A stretch of DNA of 64,000 bases, taken from contig JAYMTL010000007.1 in assembly GCA_036897445.1 (NCBI GenBank), positions 212,257 to 276,256 on the forward strand. Direction: 5' to 3'. Made by a program: the position numbers and the translations under genes. Below, one piece after another: positions 1-13,304 of this stretch. This stretch comes from Pelargonium tetragonum. Lineage: Eukaryota > Streptophyta > Magnoliopsida > Geraniales > Geraniaceae. The number at the start of each line of letters is the position of its first letter. Within the stretch, counting starts at the first letter, position 1. The notes under the pieces were generated by a model. It was not told the origin of the DNA. It made no database searches and saw only the letters and a program-made list of their open reading frames with translations.

Positions 1-3000
1 AAAAAAATTTAGCGAGTAGGTGTAAGATAAAACAACTATCTAGGATACTAGAGTTCCCGGCTTCACTTCATGGAGGTGGATAACCCAAAAGAATCGGATT
101 TGTCAAGGCTCGACCTATTAAATCTTTTTATCTTCCTTTATATAAGCCTAGGCTTTTTCGGGAATTCTAAGGTTTTGCGTTGTGTTTCACCCGTATTGTA
201 ACAGATATAAAGAGGAAAATCCTTGTTCAGAAATGTAGAATAAAAGCTTAGAAAAGAATATGGGTATTGTTTAGAGTTTTAGATGTCCCAACAAAAAAGT
301 ATAGCTTCAGTTGAAATCTTTCTATCTATAATTATATGGTTTTGCTCCTTTTGTCTTATAAGGATTCCCGTGTGTTTTTTTCCAAAGCGTAAATAAGTGG
401 ACGCAACTCAGGGCAGATATTGAAATCCTAGATGAGGTGTTAATACTCTATAATAGAGAGATCAAAAATAGCATTGATTTTATTTTATTCAAAGCACCAC
501 TGTCGAAATTGAAGTAGTAGGGTCTCCGCGGGCTAAAGCACAAGAAGATTTTTTAATAGTTTTGAACCCTTTTACTCGGAAAATGTAGTTTAAAGTGTAC
601 CAAGGATAACCCTTATCCAGGTTTTACACTGGGTTAACTGTTTTCCTAACTTGTAAGGCTGTGTCTAGAAGTGAGCAAAGAATAACCTCTTTTAAGTAAG
701 CGATTCTTATAACGAGTAATAGGCAATTTTTGGGTAAATCCTTGCTTGGTAAGCTTTTGGCCTCAAGGCTAATATCTTTTCTTGTAGATTTGAAAGTACT
801 CTTTATTACGACTCCTATCAAATCCAGACGTTAAATAACTAAAAAAAGAAAGCTAGTTTTATTCCTTTCGGCGACCTTAGCCGGTTATACCTGTCTTGAG
901 TTTGTGAATTAACCTCTTTTTAAATACATGGATTTTGATTTTGTCGGTTAAGTAAGTAAGAGTTATAGTTATACTTGTTTATATTCTTTAGATGAGTTTC
1001 TATTTCTCTTAATTTAATAAAGGAATGCTTGCATTACAACAGTGAGACCTAAATAATTTTAACATTAAGCTAAACCTCACAAGTTGGGCAAGGTGTATTT
1101 GAAGCTAATATCCTTAAATTAGGGACAAAAGGAATCCCTTTAGTAGACCTCGTAGTATAGTTAGTGTAGTTCACTTATATATATAGAAAAAGAAAAGTTA
1201 GGGTTTAATCTTCAACTACCCTGTGTTACTTTGATAAATCTTCAATTAGTAAAGGGTTCAAAAACAAATAAAAATTCAATAAAATTGGACTTGAATATTT
1301 CTTTGGTGGTATAGAATTGTCTCACAAGTGCGAAAACCCTTAATTAAGTGTTGCGTCAAGGGTTTCAAATACTACTAGGGAGCTTCTCGAAATCTTTATG
1401 TTTCTAAAAGTGTTTTTATAGTTCCGTGTATCTGACTTTATTAGTGTCGGAACTTCTAAAGCCCTAAGGCTAATACTATAAAATGAATGATTTCCGAATC
1501 AGTAAAATTTTTAGTAAGGATTATGCTTTATTGATAGAAAGGGACCAGGATAGCTCATAGAGGTTTAGTACAAATTTCGATCTATTATAGTATTCCCTCC
1601 GACCCCCTTCAGTTTTCGATAAAAAGGAGCCCTTACTAAGGCAAGTAAGTTCGTTTAATCATGCGAATTCTTGTCAAATAAGTTACTGGTATAAACCGAC
1701 TATCAAACTTCAATGCTCTTTACTTTAAAAGGAGATTTTTTTGTAAGCAGTATTTAAGGAAATTTTGTTACCTAAACCTAGGTAGTACTTGAGAGGTAAT
1801 TCTGTGTAAATTTATTCATAGTACGTAAGATTCTACTTGTTATCTTTTTTGTACAAGAGTGAGGGATAGGAATTCTCAAGGGCTTGTATGAGAAAAGCTT
1901 GTGTATAATAAAAGTGGAGCTGTTAAGGTAATTTTTAAGAAAAGAAAAGTTTTTATTTCTAGTTTTAGAAGTCATAAGTCCCCGTTTACAGGTTTCCTTG
2001 ACGGGGATACTTTTGTCGAAAGGAGGTCTTTTTTTAGTCTTTTCTTCTTGCTAATTCAGGAGTTCCTAAGCGAGAGCTATTCTATAAGAGTCAACTTCGT
2101 GCTCGATTTTGATAAATTGAGAATTACAAGTTTTTCTATTAAGCCTTAGCTTTGTCTAATACAAGAATTAACTCTATATAAGCGTATCTCTTTCCTTTAG
2201 AATAGAAAGGGTATCCTTCCATATCCAGCAACCTTGGAGAATCCCCTTTTATTAAATATGTATGTTCCTGAACTAGCGAACCTCTACCCTTATTTATTAG
2301 GTACTGAGAACGGTTGCAATATGATACCACTTTATTTAAGTAGAACCACCTTGTTTTATTACCTTAATATATGATAATACAAGGTATGCCTTTTTAATGA
2401 GAATGTAACTTATTCCATAGGGCTTTAAAAGAGAGTAGAATTTTCGCAAGCCGAATGAATCCCTTAAATGCTCTACGAATTTCCCCTCCTAGGTAGGTAT
2501 CCACCTACTTTCGTGCCTTAATTATACTCCTCAGTTTACGGCTTCCCAAAGGCATTATTTTGTAACCAACTAAAATCTTGTATACCAATTCGAAAAGGTA
2601 TAATATTAATTAGTAGGATCCCTTTTTTGTAGTAATTAAGTATAACTTATAAACGGAGAATTTTTTAACAAGGGCCTAAATCCTGTTTATAATTATAAAT
2701 TGGAAGACAGTCTCTAGGGATGCTAGGTATGAATGTCCTGCTAAGTATTTTCAAGGATAAATAGAGATGCTATACTCTAATTTAGTGGAATCGCTTAGAT
2801 AGAATAATTTAGTTTCTAGAAAACCCCATTAGATAGGAAATTCGAAAAGAGACTAAAGGTAAACAAAGCTGCACCTTATTAAGAAATAAGAAACTAAAAT
2901 GCATGATTTAGGTACAAGGGTTGTTCCCTATATTTTATAACTATACTATATAAATCCGCGACCTAATAAGTGTAATCCAAGTATAATTATAAAAAATTTT

Positions 3001-4260
3001 TTTAAAGTGAGCCGCAATAAAGCTACGTTACACAAGACCCTATTAATCAATTCGGAACACCCAACCGATACGAGCTCCTTTTCTTAGGGAGTTCTAGCAG
3101 GGTTATTTTACCCGCGGGACTTTACAGGCGTTTATAAAGTAAAGTGAAAGGTTTATTGAAGAGTCTAGTAGTCATTCTCATTTCTAGTTTGAGGTCAAAA
3201 AATAAGGAAAGATTTTTCTATGGTTTAGAGGGTTTAACCCGGGGTATTATAAAGACAGGAAAAGGTAATTTCGCTAGGGGGCTTTTACTATATTTATATT
3301 TTTCGCAAGTCAAAGAGGAACACTTTTAAATAAGGGGGGCAAGTTATAAAATGAGAAAGGTATAACCCAAAAAGCAGGCTCAGAAACTTTAAAATTTAAT
3401 ATTAAAAAACTTAAGTCGCTCTTTAATTTATATATCCATAAGTGGCTTGCACTAAACAGCTAAAGCAGACTTTATTTAAAACAAATAACTCTAAAGGACT
3501 GGCTTCTTACAGAGACGGCATTAACACAGGATATCCTAGATTTTTTTAAAGATATAGGTGAGACAGCTCAATAGGAAACGGAAGGGGATAGATATAAAAA
3601 GTTTAAACCCCTTAACATCCAAATATAAAAAGAAGTTAGAATCTTCCGCGACTAATGAATAAAAATTCTTAGAGGAGCCTTTATACAAAAAAAGACCCCT
3701 TGAGAAGTGGATTTTATGAATTAAATTAGTAATGCAAAGAATATACTTTAGAAACGCATGTAACCGAGCACCAGGCAATAAGGGGATTCTCCTACCCCAG
3801 GACTTCCCGGGGATACCACTCATTTTGAACTAATGATAAATGACAACATTTCCTATAGTACTTATAAGACTAGGAAATCCCTATATTAGAACAGGGCCAA
3901 AATCTATAAAAATTCCTGCTCATATTGCAGGGGTCCCGCAAAGTTTGATCTATTAGAATTACTTTGTTTTTAAATCCCTTCCCCTTAAGGATTCCTATCT
4001 TACTTATAACTTAGAAAACACTTGTTAAAATGCAATTAAGGACGTAAACTCACTTACTTGAATGTAAAAACCTACTCAGAATGATTATAACTTTTGTAGG
4101 GAAAGAAACTCCTGAATTTTAATTATATACTACTAGACGACTCTTTTATCCGCTACATTTATTACCTTAAACCGGTTCTTGCACCTTATATTAATTAGAT
4201 CTAACACTAACAAAAGTAAGAGCACAGTTTAACGGCAGAAACAGAGTACAGAATACGTCC
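1..4260. other. AT-rich block without recognisable genes
   Basis: I see no recognisable gene, RNA or repeat here. Stop codons break all frames. The longest start-to-stop reading is 95 codons on the minus strand (3536-3823); it resembles no family I know and I treat it as chance. In the first 60 bases I counted 8 TpA against 4 ApT, and 2 CpA+TpG against 7 ApC+GpT, the bias left by RIP in ascomycete fungi. Short GG-N-CC clusters such as GGAATCCC near 1131 recur. Confidence 0.6.
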
Positions 4261-4267
4261 GCTACAA

Positions 4268-4280
4268 GGGTTCAAGTCCC
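4268..4280 (+). other. tRNA T-arm-like motif
   Basis: The 13 bases form GGG, the loop TTCAAGT and CCC, the core of a tRNA T-arm. The flanks do not complete the arm to five pairs, and I find no acceptor strand or D-arm at the right distance upstream. It may be a tRNA relic or a chance match; as a gene it cannot be supported. Confidence 0.25.
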
Positions 4281-7200
4281 AGAACTCGTATTAACTCTAT
4301 AGAAATCCGGTTGTAGTTGTTCGCTTTTTCGAGGCAGCCCTAATAAGTTACAGGATTTTTAAGTATTTCGCAAGGGCGGTAAAGTATTTAGAGTATAAAC
4401 TTGAAGGATTTTTATCCGAGGTATTCCTTTAAAGAGCTTGCCTTTCTTGAAGGAGACTCAAATAAGTGAGTGTAAAGTCATTCCGTTATATCAAAAATCT
4501 TAAATAGCTTAAATAAAATTCTTTGTAAATACATGCCGCTGGTAAGTAATAGTTTTGAAAGGAGAAAGAGAACGGTCGACAAACACTTTAGAAAGTTTTT
4601 AGTTGAAAAGACAGGTTTTTTGTCGCATATTCATCACAAGGATTGCCCGATATATTACAGAAAGGGGAGGTCGGAGATTTATACTAAAACCCAGTCTAGA
4701 AGGGTTTGCAGGGACCCTACTACGGGGTGTGTTATTATCTAGTCTCCTATTACACAAATTTACTTGCCTTAATTAGCTCATTGATAGAACCCCTTCTCGA
4801 CAATTTTTTGAATATAAGTTAAGGCAGACCCCGTCTATTTAGAATTACTGTGCATATTGATTTATATATATAAACTCTTGGCAATTGCTCGGGAAAAAAC
4901 TATGTATTTAAGTTAAGACACATCTCCTTCTAGGCGGGCTAATCCTAGAAAAAAAGTAAATTACGCTGTTAATTATAAATAATATAGGATCTCTTATTTT
5001 ATAAATTTCTTGTACGTGTAACTGCACTGCGAGCAGATTTGAATCGACGGCTTGAACTAAAATCTACCAAAAGCAAACAGGATTAGAATGGACAGCTAAT
5101 AGACGACTCTTAACAGAATATTCTGCTTAACAATTCCCGTCTTTTTTGCGAGTATGAGTAACCCAAGACTTTTTTTATGTTTTATTTTTATAGGGTACCC
5201 GTCTCTAAAGGGGATTCCCTTTTTATATTCTATACATACATTACAAACAAGCCCATCCTAACTAATATTAGGGGATTTTAAGCTATAATTATAAGTAATG
5301 AGAAGGATAAAGCGTATAGAAGACCCCTGCCTTAAGTGTTTTGCGTTGTTTAATAAGCCAAGCTTTGTTTTTATAAAGTAAGCCCCTTTGATGTTGTGGT
5401 TTTAGTTATTTTTATTATATAGGAAATCCCTGTATACTAGATGAATTGTTATTAAAGTTTTTGCCAAAGAATTTTTCGGGGTTCTAAACCATGGGTTTCC
5501 TATCTGCGCTCTAGTAAGGATGTTAAAAAAGAGTAGCATTAAGGAAATAAATGGGTAGGGTCAAATCAGCCCTTTAAGATTTTCTGTTAAGAGCCACTTC
5601 GTCAAATTATTATTCTTTTGGGAATACACTCGATAAAAATTGAGGAACCTTGAAGGGAACTCTATTGACTCCCGTACGAAGTCCTTGAGCCAAGCGTGTG
5701 GTAATTTTCATTTTTTGGGATTTTCTTTATAGTTCAATTTAATTGTTATAAACTCTATAGCTTAATAGCTTAGTAAAACAAGGTTTTATCGGATTTTTAA
5801 GTATAGAATTTACGTATCTGGTTACTTTCTCTATGGTAGTTTTGAGAAGAAAAGGACCCCTTCTACTTTGTTTGGTAAAAGAGGATCCGCGTTAGTCTCA
5901 CAACTTTTAAAAGGGATCGCTGTATGGGTATTGAGTAAATAAAAAGAAGTTGATGGAACCGTAAATTAAGTATAGTTCTTTTTTTATGAAAGAAATTCCC
6001 AAGAGCTGCGTTGAACATAGTTTCTGATAGGAGTATACTCTTATGAAGGGGAGTTTCCTAAATGCAAGCCTTTAATTATAATAGTGGAAAGCTCCCTAAC
6101 CGGGGGTCCACGTTACTGTAAAAGAGCCTAGAATTGCGCAAAACCGACGCTTTTTGCTCAGTAATATTTAGAGAATATAGGAGAATCTCCTATGTAATGA
6201 GAAGCTTTTAGAGCCTTTTTAGGGGCTTTTTTAGTGCTTCTTGATACAAAGAGAACATAAGTTTCTGCTTCTAATTATAAAAATCAAAGCTTTTCTAAGA
6301 ATTTGGTATGTCTGTTAAAAAGACTTTAGAATAGGCACTCATTTCAAAGTCAATTTAGTATTAATGTAAGAGTGTAAGGAGATACCCAAGTAATCCAGAG
6401 TTGTCTCTATAGGAAAGAATAAAGATGCCTTTTTTTAAACAAAGTTTAACTTAATTGTTCAGCTAAACCTTCAAATTTCCAAGCCTTGTTTCATTTTGGC
6501 CTAGAGAATAAAGGACTCCTCTTTTTTATTTTATCGCGTTCCTTTTGAGGTTTACTTCTGTTCAAAACTAGAATTTTCATGTAAAATAGGTAATCTATCG
6601 ATATAGAGTAGAGCCCGCTAAGTCCAGTTTAGTTTAAAGATTTAGCCCAAAAGGCAAAGATAAAATCCTCTTTATAAGTCCCCTTTCCTTTTAATTACTA
6701 AAAATATTCTTTAAAAAGGTGGGCCTCGGTTCCTCATGCGGTAAGTCTTAAGTTTTTTATCCAATACGGGTACATAGTGTAGAGCTCCGAGCTATAGGGG
6801 AAAGTAAGACCCTTATTTATTATTTACTAAAAGGCATAGGTTTTGCTTACTTGCTAACTCTACGAACAGACATAGGAAAGTTGTAAAGTAGGTAAGAAAA
6901 AGTAAAGCTTACTTTTTCTGTTCCTCAACCTCCAATTAAAGATCCAAGGAATTTAAAAAGTAATTTAACTAAACAGAATAAGGATTTTTAAAGAGTCACT
7001 GCTGTAGAATATGATTTAGTAATACAGAAAGTAGCTACCCTTTCAAAATTAAGGACCTCCTACAGACCTTCCCAGAAAAACTCTTTTTAGTATCATTTTG
7101 TCAATAAGAAGATTTTGCTAGGCTTGATAAAAGAAGACTCCTTATATATTAAAAAGTATTGAGCTGCACTTTCCTAGGCTAATAAAGAGACGCATAACTC

Positions 7201-9248
7201 TGCTAAATAACTAGAGTAAGGGTCCTTTAATAAGTAAGCGCACTCAAATTCCTAACATTTAAAACTTAACAGTAAAAAATCGGGAAGACACTACTAATAT
7301 AAGACTCAGGAGCATAACACTTAAGCTTTAAGGGTTTCTACCTACACTTCTTTTTCAATAATAAATATAAATAAGCTGTACTTTGAACTTATGGAGGGAT
7401 CGCCCAACTTACTAACCAGATGCTAATTCTTGGTATAGATACCGCAGCCTTAGTCTTTTTTTTGTTGATAGTTGCCTTACTCTTATGATAGAGCATTTTT
7501 TTACTTAACTCATTTAATTATAATTATAGAGATTCTCAGAGAGTTTATAGCTTCGTTTGTATTTTATCGTGTAAATTGAAGGAAATTAAGAGAGAAATCT
7601 GTTACTTAAAATATTCTATCTAAGGAATTTGCTGAATATGCATATAATAGAAAAAGGAGTCTTCGTAAGAATATCTAAAAAAGGAAGGACGCTTATTAGC
7701 ACTGCGTTAACGAAATTTTAATTCTCGGATATTTTAAAATAGAAAGAGGGGTTTCTGTACAGCACGAAACTCGGACATATAAATTTTATCTAGATCCCTC
7801 TCTTTCAAGCTATCCAAAACTAGATGTCTTTTTTTTGGAGGGTTATCCAATTATGTAAGCATAAACAGTTTGACTTTCATTTATCTCCTGTTGTGTGATA
7901 AATCTTACCCCTTTAAAAACCAGGATTCCTACTAATAAGTAGAAGTATTTAGCTCTCTTGTGCAATGAGCTATGCCTTCTATCTCACTAAAATAGAATAC
8001 TATAGCACCCTGCTAAATGCCTATAAGTTTTCAAGAGAAAAAGGGGGGTTCCTGGGCACAGGGGTTGGCCCTAAATGTAACGGGTCTTTTATTACTGCTA
8101 TTCATGTAGAGTCTAAGATAGGTAACCTAACGAAATAAAAGACTATAACTACTCGGGACCTTGGATTCAACAAGTGATTAAAAATTTTATATGATGGAAA
8201 AAGAACACTTAAGATTTGAAATTCTATGAGATTTATCTAGCCCAAAGTTAGGATATCCTTTACTTTTTAGTTTTCTATGAATGCGTACCCTTATAAGCCT
8301 TCTATATCTATATTGGCAAAGACTTGAGTGCAGTATACCTACAAACCCAGGAATATCCAGAGACTGAAAACCTTGTATTAGATCCCAACTAAGTATATGC
8401 ATTTTCCTAGACTGCATTCGAGTAGTAAGCTTATGAGATTCAAATTAAAAGCTCTAAAGAACGAAATAGAATTTCAGTTGGCAGAGAGCGGAAGATTGGT
8501 GGGTGGGACCTTTTGTTATGGGGTCCCAATACAAAAATTAGGGTTATATTCTGGGCCTTAAGTGCATTTGCATTATTGCATTAGTAGGACTCAAGAAAGC
8601 CTAAACTAAAGGGTATGAGCGCTTCTAGTTACAGTTGCGCTCTTGCTATCTTAGGTATACTGAATTGGAGTAAGTCCTGCTTAAAATTTCTTTAAATAAT
8701 ATGCAAGGGTAGAGTTGCTAGCCTATATCTATATTATATACAGAATTCCGCAGCAAGGAAATTTAGGTATTTCAATATCATGTTAAGGTAAGGGCTGAGA
8801 TTGACAAGAGTAGTATAGTAGCTCCTATTTTTCTTTTTATTTATTACCTAGCCGCTCTAAATTTAGAAAGCTGTTTTGATTTTTGCGAGTATTAAGTCTA
8901 TTTCTTTAGGAATCTCGTCGGCTTCCTTGTATTTAAAATTATCATTTTGAGGCTAACTTTTTCTATTTTTTGGGTATGGTGCCCTTAGTTAGCTTGCCCT
9001 TTTTAATAAGGAGTCCCAATAATACTTAAGTAAACACTCCTACCTTACTATCTCAAACTCAGAAAGAATCCAGGAGCTACTGAGTTGGGTTAACCCTTCA
9101 AAACTAGGATATAGGAAGCCTAGAGGACTAAAAAATTCAAAATATTTCAATTTGTATTTATACCCCGGTTTGATAGAATTTTACAAAAAAGATAAGAAAT
9201 CTACAAGTACACTTTATGAGTTATAGGAAATTCCTTTAATTATGTATT
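4281..9248. other. AT-rich block without recognisable genes
   Basis: No gene is recognised. The best single frame is 69 codons from an ATG on the plus strand (4533-4742). Its predicted peptide is basic and has a coding-like codon pattern, but I cannot assign it and it could be chance. A 15-base motif, AAGGAGTCCCAATAA, lies at 9008-9022 and recurs exactly at 9947-9961. Short clusters of the same type, with two or three G and two or three C separated by a few bases, are scattered through the block. Confidence 0.5.
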
Positions 9249-9425
9249 ATGTCGGTTCAGGATTATCCTGGTGAAGCTACTTCGACTCCAGCTCCAGGTT
9301 TTAACAAAGTCGCGCTGTCTTTGTATAGTTATAATAAGACTTTCGTTGAGTCTACCCCTCAACTGCAAAAAATGGACATAGCTTTGACTTCCAAAGCAGT
9401 CACTGTAAGAAATCCTGGTAATTAA
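9249..9425 (+). pseudogene. Unrecognised 58-codon ATG frame, probably the broken start of a longer gene
   Basis: An ATG opens a 58-codon frame ending in TAA. It begins MSVQDYPGEATSTPAPGF. Codon use is unlike the surrounding DNA: first positions are G-rich, CAG, CTG and GCG occur, and TA steps are few, so it looks coding rather than chance. Beyond the stop, coding-like text continues in shifted frames: about 9430-9470 in one frame and about 9475-9575 in the next, containing the stretch IWFTIPLTFPNPDQQTTHF. Each of these shifts is what one missing base would cause. I do not recognise the family and will not assign a function. It could be the 5' end of a gene broken by indels, or of a transcript repaired by editing. 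Confidence 0.35.
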
Positions 9426-10027
9426 GTACAGGACTTAGGCCCGGCTCAACACTAGATTTTACTCTTGTTATCATGGCGTAATATGGTTCACTATACCTTT
9501 GACTTTCCCTAATCCGGATCAACAAACAACCCATTTCAATCAACCTATAATTTACAGGGCGTATAACTCTTACGATTAAACCTGGGTTAAAAAACCCTGA
9601 TTACGTGCTATATAAACTAAAAGAAATTAAGGGAATGCGGTGACTTCTAAATTGAACAAGAATCCTGAATTAAACAGTAAATGCTCTTAAGAAAAGATGG
9701 AGAGGTATTCTGCTGAAATATTACAACATTAGTTATTCAAGTTTTTTTAGAGACTTTAATTCCTGTATAGGGCAAGAGACGGCATCCTGCTTTTGAATTT
9801 GAAATAGTTCCTAACTTATCTCAATCTATAAAGGTTTTTTAACGAATATATTCTAGGGGTTTTTAGAAATTTCATTAGAATAAAGAATCTAAACTAGCTT
9901 TATTGAAGTACAAGGGGGGCTATACAGGAAAATACAGAACTAGTAAAAGGAGTCCCAATAAAAAGGGCTCTTAAGACCCTCAAAACTAGCTTAAAAAAGA
10001 TTGCATTCAAGTAAACAGCTCGATTTG
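9426..10027 (+). pseudogene. Broken coding-like continuation in shifting frames
   Basis: Between the ATG frames on either side lie several coding-like runs in different plus-strand frames. One around 9635-9720 includes KLNKNPELNSK and MERYSAEI. The next, from 9720, is one base earlier in register and runs through ITTLVIQVFLETLIPV to about 9770. The exception is near 9575, where the register moves the other way, or by two bases. Beyond about 9840 stops are as frequent as chance would give, so the relic probably ends there. Nothing matches a family I can name. Reading frames chosen by eye in AT-rich DNA are prone to error, hence the low confidence. Confidence 0.25.
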
Positions 10028-10180
10028 ATGGCCGCAGGCTCTACTTTATTGCAGAAGCTGACATCTACATTTCACTCAATCTTTGGAAATCTGGAACTTA
10101 CACAAAAAAGGGGTACTTTTTTTAATGAACAAATATCAATATATGCAGGAATCTTAAGGTTATTGGGTAAAAAAGAATAA
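10028..10180 (+). pseudogene. Unrecognised 50-codon ATG frame
   Basis: An ATG opens a 50-codon frame ending in TAA. The peptide starts MAAGSTLLQKLTSTFHSIFG and ends in LLGKKE. The text is coding-like, with GCC, GCA, CTG and CAG codons, but short enough to arise by chance. It lies between the broken frames before it and the long stop-free frame after it, on the same strand, so all three may be parts of one decayed locus. The family is not recognised, and no ribosome-binding site or promoter is evident. Confidence 0.25.
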
Positions 10181-10265
10181 GAAAAGGGTTACCTATGAGG
10201 GTCGCAATAAGACTTACCTGTAAAACCAAAAAAGTAAGGGAAACAGGGTCTTGAAGTGTCTATAA

Positions 10266-10568
10266 CTTTACCAAAACATTTTTTTACTAATATTTACCGA
10301 GAAAAGCATTCGCACCGGGAAGAGTATTTACTTATCATACTTTTCTTCAATTAAACCGGCTCTAAAGAAGAGAAGTCTTCCTTATAGGGTAAGTCATCAA
10401 GTCCGCGCTATACAAAATGAGAATTTACAGTACTCTTTTTGTGCCAAAAGTACCTTACATGGGTATGGAGTGGACGCACCGCGGGTCCAAAAAGAGTTAA
10501 TTGCACTTAATCCCAGTTATGGATATATCGAGAAAGTCAACAAGATAAGAAGCAAGCTACAACCCTAA
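10266..10568 (+). pseudogene. 100-codon stop-free frame without ATG
   Basis: One plus-strand frame stays open for 100 codons, from just after TAA at 10263-10265 to TAA at 10566-10568. It has no ATG or TTG, and its only GTG lies near the end. At this base composition a stop is expected about every 13 codons, so the length is unusual. The C-terminal part looks like real protein: VQKELIALNPSYGYIEKV, then a basic tail with KIRSKLQP. The residue mix (basic, no membrane segment) would suit a small RNA-binding or ribosomal protein, but that is a guess. The missing start means it is a fragment, uses ATT or ATA, or is chance. Confidence 0.35.
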
Positions 10569-13228
10569 GTGGACTAAAAGTAAACATAACTTTCAAAATC
10601 TTAGAGAAACTCCAACTACATGTATTTTATTTATACATATATTAAAAAGACTGTGGCCCTCAGACCTAGAAGTAACTGCATATTTTATACCATACAGTAG
10701 GGACCCTACAAATTGTTAGCCAACCTATTAAAAACTTGCCATCTTGTTGGCGAGAATCCTAGACCCCTTAAAATCTAAAGGAACTTTTAAGCGAGATAAC
10801 TCCTCTATTTAACAAAAGTCAATTCTTTTTAGTACAAACCCAATTAGGAGTCAACAAAGTTTAAATATCTTTGTTTCTTCAATCTAAATCCTTTGCTTGT
10901 TATGGCACTTCCTTAATATTTAGTATCACAGGTTCTTTTTTATTATCAAAGTCATTTTCAATTAAATTCTGCTTTTTTAGCTGAGAGTTTAACTCATCCG
11001 ATTCCTGGGTTTTCCTGACCTCAAATTCAATTTTCATTTAGCGGATATTCTATAAGGAATCTTGTCAATCAAATAGATAACACATAACAAAAAGAAAACC
11101 TCCATTAGATTTACAAGTTCTGCGCTTGTTAGTTTCCAGTAACTCCTGAGGCAACAAATCCCTTTTTTCTTTTTTAATACATCCGAGATAAACCCCGGAC
11201 TTTCTAAAGTTTTATTATTCAAAAGCATTTAGTAGCTTTTTATTTAAGAGTTTAGTTAGTGGGGTACACTGCCTGTGGTCTTCTTTTCTTTGTTATATCT
11301 ATTTCTCTTAGAGGCATTCTAATATTCAAAATACTACCCGTCTTATAAGAAACCTGGATTGTAGTTAGGCACAGCCAGTATACTTTACTTTTTAATATTT
11401 AATAGTGGAGAAAAAAGTAATTCATGTATCTCCTCAGTTTCTTCATAAGTTGGTTTATAAAAAAACTTCTTTTGTTCCTAGTAAAGGGTCTTCCCTTAGT
11501 ATTAAGTCAGAGAAATTCCATGTCTTTTTATAATAGAAAGGGTAGCTATAACATAGAATTCCCTCTTCAGGTGTCCTTAAGCAAACTAGCAATTCTTTTA
11601 ATAAAAAAGAGGCCTAATAAAGCTAAGAAGGAGGTTTCTACACAGTATACTTACAAAAAATTTTGAGGTGTTTAAAACCTGTTCCACGAGGATATAAATA
11701 CAGAAAAATAAAGGGCTTTTTTGTTAGCTTGTTAGGGTCTTCATTGGCAATTTCGGTAAATAAGGTTAGTGTAAATCAGAGGTCTCTAAAAATATGAAAT
11801 TTTGTAGTAGGGAGCCAAGAACCCTATTACGATCCACCTGTTAGGAAAGACTCGAAAGTTTTATAAATACCGAACGTTTATTTTATTTAGATTTATGGAA
11901 CACTCATTTTTGTTAAGAGGAGACAAAAGTTCGGCTTTCAAAAGGAGTAATCCCTACTTAGGAGTCAAAACAATTTAGTTGGAGCTTTCTTTATGGTTAT
12001 TTTTATCTCTTCAAGATAAGGGTTTTCGTGTTCCTCTGATCGCGGGTTTCCCATTTCGGATAATAAAGAATTTGAGGGGTGTTCTGTTTACTCACTCTCT
12101 TATTCTAGTAGCCCTTGGAATTTAAAATGAAGTACAGTAATTAGAGTTTCAATTTTGTGTGAATAATAGTGATAAAAGGTTTGTTTAAGTAGAAGCTATT
12201 CCGTTAAACAAGATCACAGTCTTGTTAATCACAAATTAACTTTGGAATTTAAAGGTAGAAAAGTATGAGGATCCGATATTAAACTTTTATTCTTAGAAGA
12301 ATCAATCAGCTATACTTCCCTGTCTTTAATAAAACCCCTTTGGTTAGAGAGAAAAATTCTCATACCACTATTCGTACTAAAAGTCCCCCGTGTCCAAGAG
12401 ATCTCTCTTCCCTTCCAGAGATAAATAAGATATCCGTCATTTTGAACCATGTAATTAATAGTCCTTTATCTAGCCCCTTTTGTTCTCAAATATTAAAGTG
12501 CCCTTTTTATACATTAAATTAAGTCGAGTAATTTCGGAATTTTTAAGATTTGCATTTTAATAAAACGGAAATTTGGAGGCTTTTTAAATAGAGAAAAGAC
12601 AGTACATTACACGTATGATATAACTTAATTACATGAAAGGAATTGTACCCATGTCTACCCTGTGATTCTGAACACAAAAAAGCGCTTTTTCTATTTTATA
12701 CGGGCAATATATTATGGTATAATATCTTACCTTTCTTCACTGGAACAAAACCTAAAAATGAATATTTAAAGTTTCCTTGTCTGTGGGTGTTATGAAAACC
12801 TTTTAAAATGACTCAACTTACTTCGACTTATTTCCAGATTTCCTTCTTATGGGTTTTCTTTAAAGAAATGTTCTGTAGAAAGGGTCTAAGATAACTTGTG
12901 AACTCTTCCGTTTGGGGTATAGAAATTTTTTTGCTAACAATGAGTGTATAGTCTTGTTTCAGATCTACTTATTTTATGTTTCCCAGGGGTCAATTTTGTT
13001 TAACACACAAGCGCAATATTAGTAAGAATGATTTACTCCTACCTAATACTTAAAAGGGCTGCTTCCTGTAATTATCCTAGGCCCTACAATATTAGAATCC
13101 AAAGAAGTTTCTACTTTATAGATGAGATGAAATAGAGCCTCGTCATTTTTATGGATTAACCTTCTTTTCAAGTCAAGTAAAGAATTCTTGATACAAGAGG
13201 CGTGTTGTATCAGTACGATAAGCTTTTT
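10569..13228. other. AT-rich block without recognisable genes
   Basis: I recognise nothing here. The longest start-to-stop frame is 80 codons on the plus strand (11424-11666), leucine- and lysine-rich, with no family resemblance. A 64-codon minus-strand frame at 11034-11228 is equally unassignable. Neither shows a sustained coding pattern. Confidence 0.55.
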
Positions 13229-13304
13229 TTATAGACACCTAGAATCCCAAGCGGTAGAGCCCCCGCAAAGCTATTGAATTTGGTTCAAGTCCTGTCAGCT
13301 ATAG
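13229..13304 (+). pseudogene. Degenerate tRNA-like sequence
   Basis: The 76 bases are the length of a tRNA and hold its landmarks in order. TTATAG at the 5' end pairs with CTATAG at the 3' end. AAGCGGTAGAGC at 13249-13260 resembles a D-arm, and GGTTCAAGTCC around 13282-13292 resembles a T-arm. The middle does not fold into a five-pair anticodon arm, and only two T-stem pairs next to the loop are sound. No anticodon can be read. It is most likely a decayed organelle-type tRNA gene. Confidence 0.35.

Noticed and set aside
3536-3823. 95-codon minus-strand frame, the longest start-to-stop reading in the window
   Set aside because: It has no coding-like codon pattern or family resemblance, and one such frame is exp­ected by chance in 64 kb read six ways.
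10195-10500. A second frame in the same DNA that also looked protein-like, with three internal TAA
   Set aside because: The overlapping stop-free 100-codon frame is the better candidate; this one shows how easily the eye finds protein-like text here.
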